The notes beneath the pieces are model-generated. The model saw nothing but the letters and a program-made list of their open reading frames with translations. It did not search any database and was not told the origin of the DNA. Positions 29,577-39,300 of a DNA stretch of 64,000 nt are shown here, one piece after another. Positions within the stretch are counted from its first letter, which is position 1; each line of letters opens with the position of its first letter. The stretch is from Synura sp. LO234KE (taxonomy: Eukaryota; Sar; Synurophyceae; Synurales; Mallomonadaceae): assembly GCA_015143735.1 (NCBI GenBank), contig VKHC01000001.1:1-64000 (forward strand), in the 5' to 3' direction. Position numbers and translations under genes: made by a program.

Positions 29577-30352
29577 AAAAATGTATTCTCTTCTTCGAAA
29601 GAAGAAGAGAATACATTTTGATATCCTTCTTTATTTAAAGTATTTATTAATTCTTTTTGTCCTGTTTTAATTATTTTACCATTGATCATAATATGAACAT
29701 GGGTTGGAGTTAAATAATCTAAAATTCGAGGATTATGAGTGATCACCAGAAGAGAAGATTTTGGACAACGATTTTCTAAAATAATCTCATAAATCATTTT
29801 AATTCCATCAATATCTAATCCAGAATCAATTTCATCTAATAAAATAAAATCCGGATTTAATAATAACATTTGTAAAATTTCATTTCGTTTTTTTTCACCC
29901 CCAGAAAAACCTTCATTTAAATTTCGATTTAAAAATTCGGTTTTCATTTTTAATTTTTTTAATAATTTTTGAGTTAATTCCATAAATTCTAAAGGATCTA
30001 ATTCCTTTAATTGAAAATATTTTTGTTTTTCATTATAAGCAAGTCGTAAAAAATCGAAATTAGTTACACCTGCAATTTCTACTGGGTATTGAAAAGCTAA
30101 AAAAAAACCTTCATGAGCTCTTTTTTCTGGTGTCATTTCTAAAAAATTTTTTTCTTTAAAAAAAATTTCTCCAAACTCAAGATTATAAGCTGGATGACCT
30201 GCTAAAATTTTGGATAAAGTGCTTTTTCCCGAACCATTTGGACCCATTAAGACATGAATTTCATTTTCTTGAATTTCTAATGAAAAATCATTTAAAATTA
30301 TTTTTTTTTCAATTGATGCTTTTAAATTTTGAATGTGTAAAAGTTGTTTCAT
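29573..30352 (-). CDS. sufC: Fe-S cluster assembly ATPase SufC (Ycf16)
   Basis: ABC-type ATPase of the SUF iron-sulfur assembly system; it forms the SufBC2D scaffold complex. The 259-residue product has Walker [17 protein letters not shown], the ABC signature [14 protein letters not shown], Walker [14 protein letters not shown] and the H-loop [10 protein letters not shown]. The last 12 or so residues ([11 protein letters not shown]) are coded by the hairpin shared with the atpA 3' end. sufB lies three bases upstream. Confidence 0.98.
   Translation of the reverse strand: MKQLLHIQNLKASIEKKIILNDFSLEIQENEIHVLMGPNGSGKSTLSKILAGHPAYNLEFGEIFFKEKNFLEMTPEKRAHEGFFLAFQYPVEIAGVTNFDFLRLAYNEKQKYFQLKELDPLEFMELTQKLLKKLKMKTEFLNRNLNEGFSGGEKKRNEILQMLLLNPDFILLDEIDSGLDIDGIKMIYEIILENRCPKSSLLVITHNPRILDYLTPTHVHIMINGKIIKTGQKELINTLNKEGYQNVFSSSFEEENTFF
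29578..29619. terminator. 19-bp perfect hairpin with GAAA loop inside the sufC end
   Basis: Arms 29578-29596 and 29601-29619 are perfect complements, closed by a GAAA loop (TTCTTC-GAAA-GAAGAA at the centre). It begins one base after the atpA stop and lies fully within the last codons of minus-strand sufC. It can serve as the 3' end of atpA mRNA while coding for the SufC tail. Confidence 0.8.
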
Positions 30353-30355
30353 TAA

Positions 30356-31813
30356 TTAACCTACTGTTCCTTCTAATTTTAATGATAATAATTTATCTGC
30401 TTCTGTTGCAAATTCCATTGGTAAATTGGTAAAAACTTCTTTACAAAATCCACTAATTAACAAACTAATCGATTGCTCCATATTAATACCACGTTGTAAA
30501 AAATAAAATAATTGATCTTCACTTATTTTTGAAATCGTAGCTTCATGTTCTACAATTGATGTGGAATTTCGAATATCCAAATAGGGATATGTAGATGCCA
30601 TCGATGAGGAACCAATTAAAAAAGAATCACATTGGGAAAAATTTCTAGAAAATGAAGCGTTTGAATTCATTTTTACTAATCCACGATAAGAATTTTTAGA
30701 ATGACCACAAGAAATTCCTTTTGAAATAATTTTACTTTTTGTTTTTTTACCTAAATGAACCATTTTAGTACCTGTATCTGCTTGTTGATAATTATTCGTT
30801 AAAGCAACTGAATAAAATTGACCTGACGAATTTGTCCCAACTAAAATGCAACTTGGGTACTTCCAGGTAATAGCAGAGCCAGTTTCAACTTGGACCCACC
30901 TTACTGTTGAATTTTTTCCTAAACACATTGCTCGTTTTGTTACAAAATTATAAATTCCTCCAATTCCTTGTTCATTTCCACTATACCAATTTTGAATCGT
31001 AGAATAATTAACTTTGGCATTTTCAAAGGCGATAATTTCAACAATTGCTGCATGGAGTTGATTTGAACTAAATTGAGGAGCTGTACAACCTTCTAAATAA
31101 TTTAAAAAACTATTTTTTTCCGCAATAATTAAAGTTCGTTCAAATTGACCTGATTCTTTATCATTTATTCTAAAATAAGTCGATAAGTCTAAAGGACAAA
31201 TAGTATTTTGTGGAATGTAACAAAAAGAACCATCACTAAATACGGATGAATTTAGAGCTGCATAAAAATTATCATTAGGTGGTACAACAGAACCTAAAAA
31301 TTTATTAACTAAGTTTGGATAATATTCAATAGCTTCAGAAATTGAACAAAAAATAATACCTGATTTTGCTAATTTTTCTTTAAAAGTTGTAGCAATAGAG
31401 ACACTATCAAAAACAGCATCAATAGCAACATTTGATAATTTTTTTTGTTCATCTAATGAAATTCCTAACTTTTCAAATGTTTTTAAAATTTCAGGATCCA
31501 CCTCATTTAAAGAATTTAATTTTTTTTTTTTTTTTGGTTGAGAATAATATGTAATTTTTTGAAAATCAAAATCCTGAACTACTAAATTGGCCCAGTTAGG
31601 AAGATCCATGTTTATCCATTTTTTAAATGCCATTAATCGAAAATTTAAAATTGAGGCTGGTTCATTTTTTAGGCTAGAAATTAAAGAAATGGTTTCTAAA
31701 TTCAAACCCGACGGAAATTTTTCAGTTTCAATTGCTGTTTCAAATCCATATTTATAGGGTTGATTAAGAACCTGAGTAATTTCAAATTGTGTTTTTTTTT
31801 TGTTACCTGTCAT
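30356..31813 (-). CDS. sufB: Fe-S cluster assembly scaffold SufB (Ycf24)
   Basis: Scaffold subunit of the SUF machinery, 485 residues from the ATG at 31813 ([24 protein letters not shown]). The open frame runs 18 codons further upstream, but that part is unlike SufB. The conserved C-terminal beta-helix region is present ([36 protein letters not shown]). It is co-transcribed with sufC. Confidence 0.97.
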   Translation of the reverse strand: MTGNKKKTQFEITQVLNQPYKYGFETAIETEKFPSGLNLETISLISSLKNEPASILNFRLMAFKKWINMDLPNWANLVVQDFDFQKITYYSQPKKKKKLNSLNEVDPEILKTFEKLGISLDEQKKLSNVAIDAVFDSVSIATTFKEKLAKSGIIFCSISEAIEYYPNLVNKFLGSVVPPNDNFYAALNSSVFSDGSFCYIPQNTICPLDLSTYFRINDKESGQFERTLIIAEKNSFLNYLEGCTAPQFSSNQLHAAIVEIIAFENAKVNYSTIQNWYSGNEQGIGGIYNFVTKRAMCLGKNSTVRWVQVETGSAITWKYPSCILVGTNSSGQFYSVALTNNYQQADTGTKMVHLGKKTKSKIISKGISCGHSKNSYRGLVKMNSNASFSRNFSQCDSFLIGSSSMASTYPYLDIRNSTSIVEHEATISKISEDQLFYFLQRGINMEQSISLLISGFCKEVFTNLPMEFATEADKLLSLKLEGTVG

Positions 31814-31912
31814 AAAAAAGTTAAAAAATTTGAAGAATTTATTTAAATTATATAAAATTAGATACAAAAATTCATAAAAGTCATTATTTTTGTATACTTA
31901 TGCTTTAAGAAA

Positions 31913-31995
31913 GGGTAAATGGCGAAATTGGTAGACGCATCACACTCAAAATGTGACAACAAATTGTTTTAAGGGTTCAAATCCCTTTTTACCCA
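31913..31995 (+). tRNA. trnL-CAA: tRNA-Leu (CAA)
   Basis: Class II tRNA: acceptor GGGTAAA pairs with TTTACCC. D arm GGCGAAATTGGTAGACGC, anticodon CAA in ACTCAAAAT, long variable arm, T loop TTCAAAT. Located between sufB and psbV. Confidence 0.95.
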
Positions 31996-32067
31996 AATTT
32001 GAATTTTTTTTAATCCTATAATAAAATGTGTGGTATATAGTTTTATTTTTAACTTAGTGAATTTTTT

Positions 32068-32550
32068 ATGAAACAAGTTTTTCAAAAGTTTCTTTTTTTT
32101 ATCAGTTTTATTTTTCTGTCTTTGACTTCTGTAAAAGCAATTGAATTAGATGATGCTATTCGTACAGTTCCTTTAAACTCTACAAAAAATGTAATTTTAA
32201 CACCTGAACAAGTTAAACGTGGAAAAAGACTTTTTATTAATACATGTAGTATTTGTCATGTAGGTGGAATTACAAAAACAAATCCAAATGTAGGATTAGA
32301 TAGTGAAGCTTTAAGTCTTGCAATTCCAACACGAAATAATATTGAAGGAATAGTTGATTATTTAAAAAATCCAACAACTTTTGATGGTTTAGAGTCAATT
32401 GCTGAAATTCATCCAAGTATTAAAAGTGCCGATATTTTTCCAAAAATGCGTACTTTAACGGAAGATGATTTATTTGCAATTGCTGGCCATATTTTAATTC
32501 AACCAAAAATTGTTGCAGAAAAATGGGGAGGTGGAAAAATCTATTATTAA
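32068..32550 (+). CDS. psbV: Cytochrome c550 of photosystem II
   Basis: Extrinsic lumenal haem protein that stabilises the oxygen-evolving manganese cluster in red-lineage and cyanobacterial PSII. The 160-residue precursor has a signal peptide (to about SVKA, residue 24), mature start IELDDAIRTVPL, haem motif CSICH and the characteristic C-terminus EKWGGGKIYY. Its stop codon lies within a hairpin. Confidence 0.98.
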   Translation: MKQVFQKFLFFISFIFLSLTSVKAIELDDAIRTVPLNSTKNVILTPEQVKRGKRLFINTCSICHVGGITKTNPNVGLDSEALSLAIPTRNNIEGIVDYLKNPTTFDGLESIAEIHPSIKSADIFPKMRTLTEDDLFAIAGHILIQPKIVAEKWGGGKIYY

Positions 32551-32568
32551 AAATTTAATAATAGATTT
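32537..32568. terminator. Hairpin over the psbV stop codon
   Basis: 13-bp perfect arms: AAATCTATTATTA at 32537-32549 and TAATAATAGATTT at 32556-32568. The left arm includes most of the psbV stop codon (32548-32550). Likely the psbV mRNA 3' end. Confidence 0.65.
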
Positions 32569-32675
32569 CCGTATTTTATGGATTCTTAAAAACTCAAGAA
32601 TCCATTTTGTAATTCCATTATTCAAAAAACAAATTTCTCTAAATTACATTTCTTTAATTTTTATAAAACTATAAA

Positions 32676-33044
32676 ATGGATACTTCATCTCCTTATCTTT
32701 TTATTTTTAATTTTATTCTAATTTGTTATCTTAATGTTCTTTTGTATGCTATTTTAGGGTTAAAAGTTTTTAGAGTACTTTGTTATTCGAAATTAACTTT
32801 TGATTGGTTTCCATTGATTAATCCGTATATTTGGCCACAATCCATTTTAACCTCTCTTACTCAACCTTATTTTAGATTTTGGTCTCGACTTTTACCTGCG
32901 ATTAATTTCGAAAAAAGTTCGGTTAGAATTTCTTCTTTGGTTGCCTTAGAAATTTTAAATTCTCTTCTATTTCTTTTTGTCCGAATTTCAAAACTTATTA
33001 TCTTGTTATTATTAGAAAATGAAAAACTTTTAAATCCTTTATAA
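32676..33044 (+). CDS. ycf19: YggT-family membrane protein Ycf19
   Basis: 122-residue protein with two hydrophobic regions (FIFNFILICYLNVLLYAILGL and LEILNSLLFLFVRISKLIILLLL). The centre, FDWFPLINPYIWPQSILTSLTQPYFRFWSRLLP, matches the YggT/Ycf19 pattern (sWfP-x-iNP...-l-t-P-l-xxxr-xiP). Its role is not settled; relatives affect thylakoid organisation. The C-terminus is divergent. Confidence 0.85.
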   Translation: MDTSSPYLFIFNFILICYLNVLLYAILGLKVFRVLCYSKLTFDWFPLINPYIWPQSILTSLTQPYFRFWSRLLPAINFEKSSVRISSLVALEILNSLLFLFVRISKLIILLLLENEKLLNPL

Positions 33045-33143
33045 ATTTTAAAAAATTGAATATAATATTAGCGAGTATTCGAAGTAGAAACTTGTTTCCT
33101 TTCTTTAGGAATCTATATTAGTTATTTCTCGATTTCAAAATTT

Positions 33144-33380
33144 ATGTTAAAAATTCGGTTAAAAAAATTAGGACGTAAAAAAAAACCATTTTATCGTATT
33201 GTTTTAATGGAAAATTTATCAAAAAGAGACGGAAAAAGTATTTTAGAATTGGGTTATTATGATCCTATTACCAAAGTTGTAAACTTTGATAAACTTACTT
33301 TATTTAAATATTTAAATTTTGGAGCTTATCCTACAGCTAGAGTTCGCCATTTAATTCTAAAAACAATTAAAGAAACTTAA
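33144..33380 (+). CDS. rps16: 30S ribosomal protein S16
   Basis: 78-residue small-subunit protein with the S16 pattern MLKIRLKKLGRKKKPFYRIV, LELGYYDPITK and FGAYPTARVRHLI. No intron. The stop codon (33378-33380) lies in a hairpin arm shared with the convergent groEL end. Confidence 0.97.
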   Translation: MLKIRLKKLGRKKKPFYRIVLMENLSKRDGKSILELGYYDPITKVVNFDKLTLFKYLNFGAYPTARVRHLILKTIKET

Positions 33381-33410
33381 ATCTAAAAACTTTTAGATTT
33401 AAGTTTCTTT
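33369..33410. terminator. 20-bp hairpin over the rps16 stop codon
   Basis: Perfect 20-bp arms 33369-33388 and 33391-33410 separated by two bases. It covers the rps16 stop codon and ends 10 bases from the groEL stop on the other strand. A likely shared bidirectional terminator. Confidence 0.75.
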
Positions 33411-33419
33411 TTATTAAAA

Positions 33420-34994
33420 TTATTCACTTGTAACAATGGTTGACACAAGAGATAATGAATTCCAAAAACTTGCTCGAATAACTTTAGCTGAATCAATTAA
33501 ACCTGTTTCAAAGGTATGAACTATTTCTTTTTCTAAAAAATTATAAGCATATGGATATCCTTTTTTTAATAAGGTTTCATGTAATAAAGAATATTTATTT
33601 TCATTATTTGTATTAATACATAATTGTTTAAATGGTGAAAGCAGTGCCTCCATAACAACAAAATTGGCTAGAATTTCTTCTCCAATTAGATTTACAGAAC
33701 CCCAATTTGATAGCTCTTCACGCATAAATAAATAGAAAGACCCTCCTCCAGGTAAAATACCTTCTTCTAAAGCAGAGCGAATACTTTGTAAAGCATTTTC
33801 AAGTTTTGTACGTTGTTCTTCAATTAGATATTGATTAGAAAAACCAATTTTTAATTTTGTTATATTGCCTGATAATCTAGCAATTCGTGTTTTAAAAATA
33901 GTTTTTTCGTAGTCAGTTTCACTATTTAATAATTCCCGATTTAATTCATTAATTCTTCGTTCACGCAAAAATTTAGAGAATTTTGAAACTAAAAATGTAC
34001 TTTTTTTACGATCAATAAAAACTTTCTCAGCATATCCTAAATCACTTATTTGAAAATTTTTTCGTACTTCTTTTATTTTAGAATCGGAAGGTAAATAATT
34101 GGAATGTGTTAATAAAGATAAATCTTCTAAAATATTTGTTTTTTGAAATTGAATACCGGTATATTTAACAACTACAACTTGAAATTTTTTTTGTAAATGA
34201 TTTAAAATTAAAGTTGAAAGAATTTCTTTTTTTATATCTTCTGCCACGATAACTAAAGGTCGATTTACGGATTTAACAAAATCAATAATATCTCGAATTT
34301 GATCAATTGATTCAATAGGATTACTTGTAACTAAGAGGTAAGGTTTTTCAAAAATAACTTGAAACTCTTTAAGGTTAGTTACAAAATAAGAAGAAGCAAA
34401 ACCTTTTTCTAATTCTATACCTTCAATAAATTCAATTTCATTTTGATCAGACATACTATCTTCTAATAAAATAAGTCCATCTCTTTTAAGATAAGAAATT
34501 GAGTTTTCTAATAGGCCAACTAAATCTGAATTTACTTTTTTTCCTAAACTTGTTTTTAATAAACCTAATAGTTGGTTTTTATTAGAAATAGGACTAGAAA
34601 ATTCAACAATTTTTTCTAAAAAGTAGGATGCAATTCGTTTTAAGCCATTACTTAAAAAAATAGCATTATAACCATTTTCTAAAAGTTTTAATGAATTCTC
34701 TAAAAGTTCACAACATAAAAGAATAGTTATAGTTGAACCATCTCCACATAAAAGACTTGTTTTTGAACTACTTTGTTGCAAAAGTTTTAATAAAATATTT
34801 GAATTTTTTAATGGAAATTCCAAAGAATTTAATAGAATTGAACCAGTACTTATAATTTTTAAATTTCCTTTCTCATTAGAAGAAATTCCATTTTTTCCAG
34901 TTGGACCTAAGGTAATTTGAATCGAATTTTTAATTTGGGCAAGAGTTTTAAAATGGATTTCTAATTGTTGAAAAAGGGAAAACTGTTGTTTCAT
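33420..34994 (-). CDS. groEL: Chaperonin GroEL (Cpn60), divergent
   Basis: 524-residue chaperonin subunit, member of the 60-kDa folding ring. The family skeleton is present: TLGPTGKNGIS (usual TLGPKGRNV), GDGSTITILL (usual DGTTTATVL), EGILPGGGSFYLF (usual GIVPGGGVAL) and the C-terminal region ending near SLVSTIVTSE. Many usually invariant positions differ, and the apical-domain block VAVKAPGFGDRRK is replaced by VVVKYTGIQFQKTN. The Gly-Met tail is absent. No groES is in the window. It probably still works, but evolves fast. Confidence 0.9.
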   Translation of the reverse strand: MKQQFSLFQQLEIHFKTLAQIKNSIQITLGPTGKNGISSNEKGNLKIISTGSILLNSLEFPLKNSNILLKLLQQSSSKTSLLCGDGSTITILLCCELLENSLKLLENGYNAIFLSNGLKRIASYFLEKIVEFSSPISNKNQLLGLLKTSLGKKVNSDLVGLLENSISYLKRDGLILLEDSMSDQNEIEFIEGIELEKGFASSYFVTNLKEFQVIFEKPYLLVTSNPIESIDQIRDIIDFVKSVNRPLVIVAEDIKKEILSTLILNHLQKKFQVVVVKYTGIQFQKTNILEDLSLLTHSNYLPSDSKIKEVRKNFQISDLGYAEKVFIDRKKSTFLVSKFSKFLRERRINELNRELLNSETDYEKTIFKTRIARLSGNITKLKIGFSNQYLIEEQRTKLENALQSIRSALEEGILPGGGSFYLFMREELSNWGSVNLIGEEILANFVVMEALLSPFKQLCINTNNENKYSLLHETLLKKGYPYAYNFLEKEIVHTFETGLIDSAKVIRASFWNSLSLVSTIVTSE

Positions 34995-35112
34995 ATCGTT
35001 TAGGTTAAAAATAAAAAGAAATAATAATACTACAAGTTTTTACCTTTAAATATAGTACTTTTTTTAAAGAAGTAAAAATTTTCAATTTGTGATAGATTTA
35101 TAGTATAAGAAA

Positions 35113-35186
35113 GGGCATGTAGCTCAGTGGACTAGAGCACGTGGCTACGAACTACGGTGTCGGGGGTTCGACTCCCTCCCTGCCCA
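35113..35186 (+). tRNA. trnR-ACG: tRNA-Arg (ACG)
   Basis: Acceptor GGGCATG against CCTGCCC, with one U-C mismatch at the sixth pair. D arm GCTCAGTGGACTAGAGC, anticodon loop CTACGAA giving ACG, T arm GGGGGTTCGACTCCCTC. Expected A34-to-I reading of CGN. Confidence 0.92.
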
Positions 35187-35210
35187 TCTTTTCTTTTTTA
35201 TTTTTAATTA

Positions 35211-35282
35211 TGGGATGTAGCCAAGTGGTAAGGCAATGGACTTTGACTCCGTCATTCGTAGGTTCGATCCCTCCCATCCCAG
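35211..35282 (+). tRNA. trnQ-UUG: tRNA-Gln (UUG)
   Basis: Acceptor TGGGATG pairs with CATCCCA; the U1-A72 first pair is typical of glutamine tRNA. The anticodon is TTG in ACTTTGACT and the T loop TTCGATC. It follows trnR by 24 bases. Confidence 0.94.
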
Positions 35283-35336
35283 TGTATTTATAGTAATATA
35301 ATTAATACTATATTTGGAAAACAAAAACTTTAATTT

Positions 35337-35726
35337 ATGAATGAAAAAATTAATAAAATGTTTGAATTACAATTTTATCCAAATCTTATAAAATTTAATC
35401 CACCTTTAATTCGATTAACTAAATCAATGAATGGGGAAACTGGTACTGCCACGCTTATATTTTTTCAATTTCAATTTCTAATTGAATTTAAAAAAGATTA
35501 TGAGTCTTGTTTAAAAAGTCTTATTTTTATTTCGGACAAAAAAAGTATTGAAACAACAGATATTACTTTATTTTTTCGTAATGGAAAACCTTTTTTTATA
35601 AAAGCAATTCTAGTATTAAAAAATCCAAAAGAATGGTTTTATTTTTTATATTTTATGAATCGTTATGCAAAACAAAATGAATTATCTTTTTTAGATGAAA
35701 GAAATAACTCTTTAAAATCTTTTTAA
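35337..35726 (+). CDS. psb28: Photosystem II assembly protein Psb28
   Basis: 129-residue protein with the Psb28 pattern: PPLIRLTKSMNGETGTATLIF (usual PDVRLTRSRDGxTGTATFxF), IFFRNGKPFFIKAILVLKNP (FVNGKPxxIEAxYxMxS) and EWFYFLYFMNRYAKQNELSF (EWdRFMRFMeRYAeeNGLxF). It binds PSII and RC47 assembly intermediates from the stromal side. Also called psbW or ycf79 in older annotations. Confidence 0.93.
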   Translation: MNEKINKMFELQFYPNLIKFNPPLIRLTKSMNGETGTATLIFFQFQFLIEFKKDYESCLKSLIFISDKKSIETTDITLFFRNGKPFFIKAILVLKNPKEWFYFLYFMNRYAKQNELSFLDERNNSLKSF

Positions 35727-36388
35727 TAGAATCAAAAATTAATTAAAATCTTTTATAAGACATTTAAATCTTTAATCTAAAAAGAAAAAATATAATTTTA
35801 TATATAATGATCTTGAAATATTAACGATTACTAATAACATATTACAATCGTTTTAAAAATCTTAAAAAATAATATAATTTTATTTATATAATTTTTACTC
35901 TCTTTCAAAATTGTTAATAGTTTTTTGACATAAATAAATTTTTACATTTTTTAACAAAATTTTTTAAGTGTAAATAACTTCTTATCTAATTTAAACTATT
36001 ATTTTAAATAATACTGTTTTATTTTTTACTTTTTCAATTTAAAATTTAAAACTATTAAATTATTTAATTTGATCTTAAATAAGAATCTTATCAAACTTTT
36101 AAACCTAAATTTAATTATTCTTTCAATTCCAAAAGAATAATGATTTGTTATTTTTAAGTCTAAATTTTTTCAGTTATTAGTAATAAATTTGAACTTAATG
36201 AAAAATAATAGATTTTTTTTATTAACTTAAAATTAATAAATTTATTCACTAAAAAAATTTTGAATACCCTAATACTCATTTTTCTAAAATTAATTTTCAT
36301 TTTTGTTAAAAATTAAAAACTAGGCTGTAGAAAACTCAAAAAGACTCTCAAGGAGAAGTAAATATTACTAAATTGCAATAATTTAAAA
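35727..36388. other. Long AT-rich region between psb28 and clpC
   Basis: About 660 bases with no ORF, tRNA or clear structured RNA that I recognise on either strand; one of the longest gaps in the window. A TTGACA at 35925-35930 has no good -10 partner. An AAGGAG-like sequence lies near 36349, about 35 bases before the clpC ATG, too far for ordinary ribosome binding. I see no RNase P RNA signature. Confidence 0.4.
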
Positions 36389-39300
36389 ATGTCTTTTTTT
36401 GAAGAGGAACGAACAGATGCTTTTTATGATCCTGATGAAGAAGAAAATCGTGGACCGGCTTTAGAAATTTATGGAACGGATATTACTGTTTTAGCTCGAC
36501 AAGGATTACTAGAAGAATGTTTTGGACGAGAAACCGAACTTTTAGAATTAATGGAAATTTTAGTTCGTCGTCAAAAAAATAATCCCGTTTTAGTAGGAGA
36601 TGCTGGTGTAGGAAAAACTGCAATTATTGAACTATTTGCAACCAAAATAGTTAAAAATTTAGTTCCTTTTGTTTTAGAAGGTAGAAGTATTGTAAGTCTA
36701 GATTTAGCTAGAATTGTAGCCGGTTCACGTTATCGAGGAGAATTTGAGTTACGCTTTCAACGAGTTATTGATGAAGTTATGGAAGAACCTCATATTATTA
36801 TTTTTATTGACGAAATTCATAATATTACCGGAACAGGTTCAGCCGAAGGTTCAATTGATGCAGCAAATATTTTAAAACCGGTTTTATCTAGAAGTGGATT
36901 TCAGTGTATTGGAGCAACAACAAATAATGAATATCAAAGAATTGAAAAAGATCCAGCCTTAAATCGTCGTTTTCAACCCATTCAAGTAAAAGAACCCTCA
37001 ATTTCAGATACAATATCAATTTTATATGGTTTAAGACCAAGTTTAGAATCTTTTCATAATGTTGTAATTTTACCAGGTGCCATTCATTTAGCAGCGACTC
37101 TAGCAGATCGTTATATTTATGATCGTTTTCTTCCTGATAAAGCTATTGATTTAATTGATAGAGCTGCGGCAAAAGAAGTAATTCGAATGACAAGTGTTAC
37201 TCAAGGTTCAGTTATTCAAAGTTTTGCCAATGCTTCGTTAATTGCGGTTGGAAGATTAAAATTAGAAGCTTTTCGACGTGGTGATATTATAGCTGAATAT
37301 ATTCTACAAGAAATTGAAAATTCTTATCGAAATTTTATTTTAACTTGGTTAGAAGAACCTCTTAGTATTCCGGATACTCCACCAGGTCTTGTAGTTTCAC
37401 CTGTTTCTGTAAAAATTTTTAATAAAATGAGAAATAGTGTTTTGAAGCGAGTTGATGAATTACTTTTTGCCTCATCCAATAATAGGTATAAAAAAGTTTT
37501 CACACGTCCACTTTTATCTTCTTCAAAAAATAAAGAAATTTTAGGAGAAATTACAGCGGCAATGGATAACGGCTTAGAAACACCTGTAAGTCTTTATCGT
37601 ATTTCTTTGATCTTATTTACATTATGGATTGAAAGAGAAGAGAACGCCATTGATTATGAAGCCAATAATTCAAGTGAAGAATATGAAATCATTTTACCTA
37701 TAAAAAATATTAAAACTTTAACTATACAAGATCTTTCAAAAATTTTCCTGAAATATTTAGTTAAAAATTTTGGTTACTTGAATCATATTAACTTACAAAA
37801 AGGAAAAAATTTAACATTTTCTAATCTATCTATTGAAGATTTCTTAGAAACGGATTTTGAAATACAAGAATCTTCAGAAGACTCATTACCTGTTTTACCA
37901 TTAAAAGAAGAGGTAGAAGAACCAGAAGGATCTGAACAAGATTTATCTGACAAAATTTTATCTGAAAAAGAAGAAAAAAAATTATTTATTTATAAAGAAT
38001 ATATAGATGGCTTAGAACCTTTAATTAGAAAAAGTCTAATTCAAAGTTTACAAGCTAGTGGTGGTATTCCTTTTGTAAAAGAAGATTTAGAAAATCTTTA
38101 TGCATTATTCGGTTTTTTAGATGGGGAAGAAGGAAAAAGTTATTTAGAAGATCTTGAAGATCCAGATTTACTTAAACGAGCTCGAGAACTTGGAGATTTT
38201 ACAGCTTTAAAAACAACTATTAATCAAATACAGGTTAATAATTTATTATCAAGTATGACTGGAATTCCGATTCAATCTATTTCAGCAGATGAATCAGAAA
38301 AATTGTTAAAAATAGAATCGGTTCTTCATCAACGTGTAATTGGTCAAGAAGAAGCTATTACTGCTATAGCAAAGGCTATTAGACGATCTAGATTAGGAAT
38401 TCAAAATCCAAATCGTCCTATTGCAAGTTTTTTATTTTGTGGTCCTACTGGAGTTGGAAAAACAGAGGTAACAAAAGCCTTGGCTGTTTCTATGTTTGGA
38501 AGTGAACAAGATATGATTCGTTTAGATATGTCTGAATTTATGGAAAAATTTACAGTTTCTCGTTTAATTGGATCTCCACCAGGGTATATTGGGTATGAAG
38601 AAGGTGGTCAATTAACAGATGCAGTTCGTCGAAAAGTTTATTCAGTTGTTTTATTTGATGAAATTGAAAAAGCGCATCCAGATATTTTAAATATCTTACT
38701 TCAAATCTTAGAGGATGGTCGTTTAACAGATAGTCAAAAACGTTTAGTACCTTTTGATAATACCGTTATCATTATGACATCTAATGCTGCTGCTGAAGAA
38801 ATTCAAGATATTATTAATAATACAAAAGAACAAACAGATATTGAAATTGAGGAATCAGAAAATAAAGAAAAAGAGGAAAAAGAAGAAAATTTAAGCAAGA
38901 AAAAAACAGAAACTGAATTGCTAAATTCAGATGCAGCTGAATTAAACGCCTTTTTCAGAAATCCAATCGAGACTGAAGAAGAAGAAGAAAGCTCTACAGA
39001 AAATCTTATGTTTAAAACTCTTAACGATAAATATTCGGGAAATATTGATTTCTTATTATCTTCAGTTAACGAAAATTTTTTCCTTGATCTTAAAGATAAC
39101 TTTAACACTAATCTAGCCTTTGCATCACGAGATTATGAACAATTGTCAGCTGCTGATGAAAAAATAAGAATAGATAGAGAAATTGAAGATTCAGATAAAG
39201 AAAGAAAACAAAAAGTAGTCGATAGCTTAAAATCGGCAGTTTCAGAAAAATTAAGTAATATTTTTCTACCTGAATTTTTAAATCGATTAGATGATATCAT

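Noticed and set aside
38803-39108. 101-codon frame opposite the clpC acidic insert
   Set aside because: Glu/Lys-rich coding reads as Ser/Phe-rich on the other strand; typical shadow ORF.
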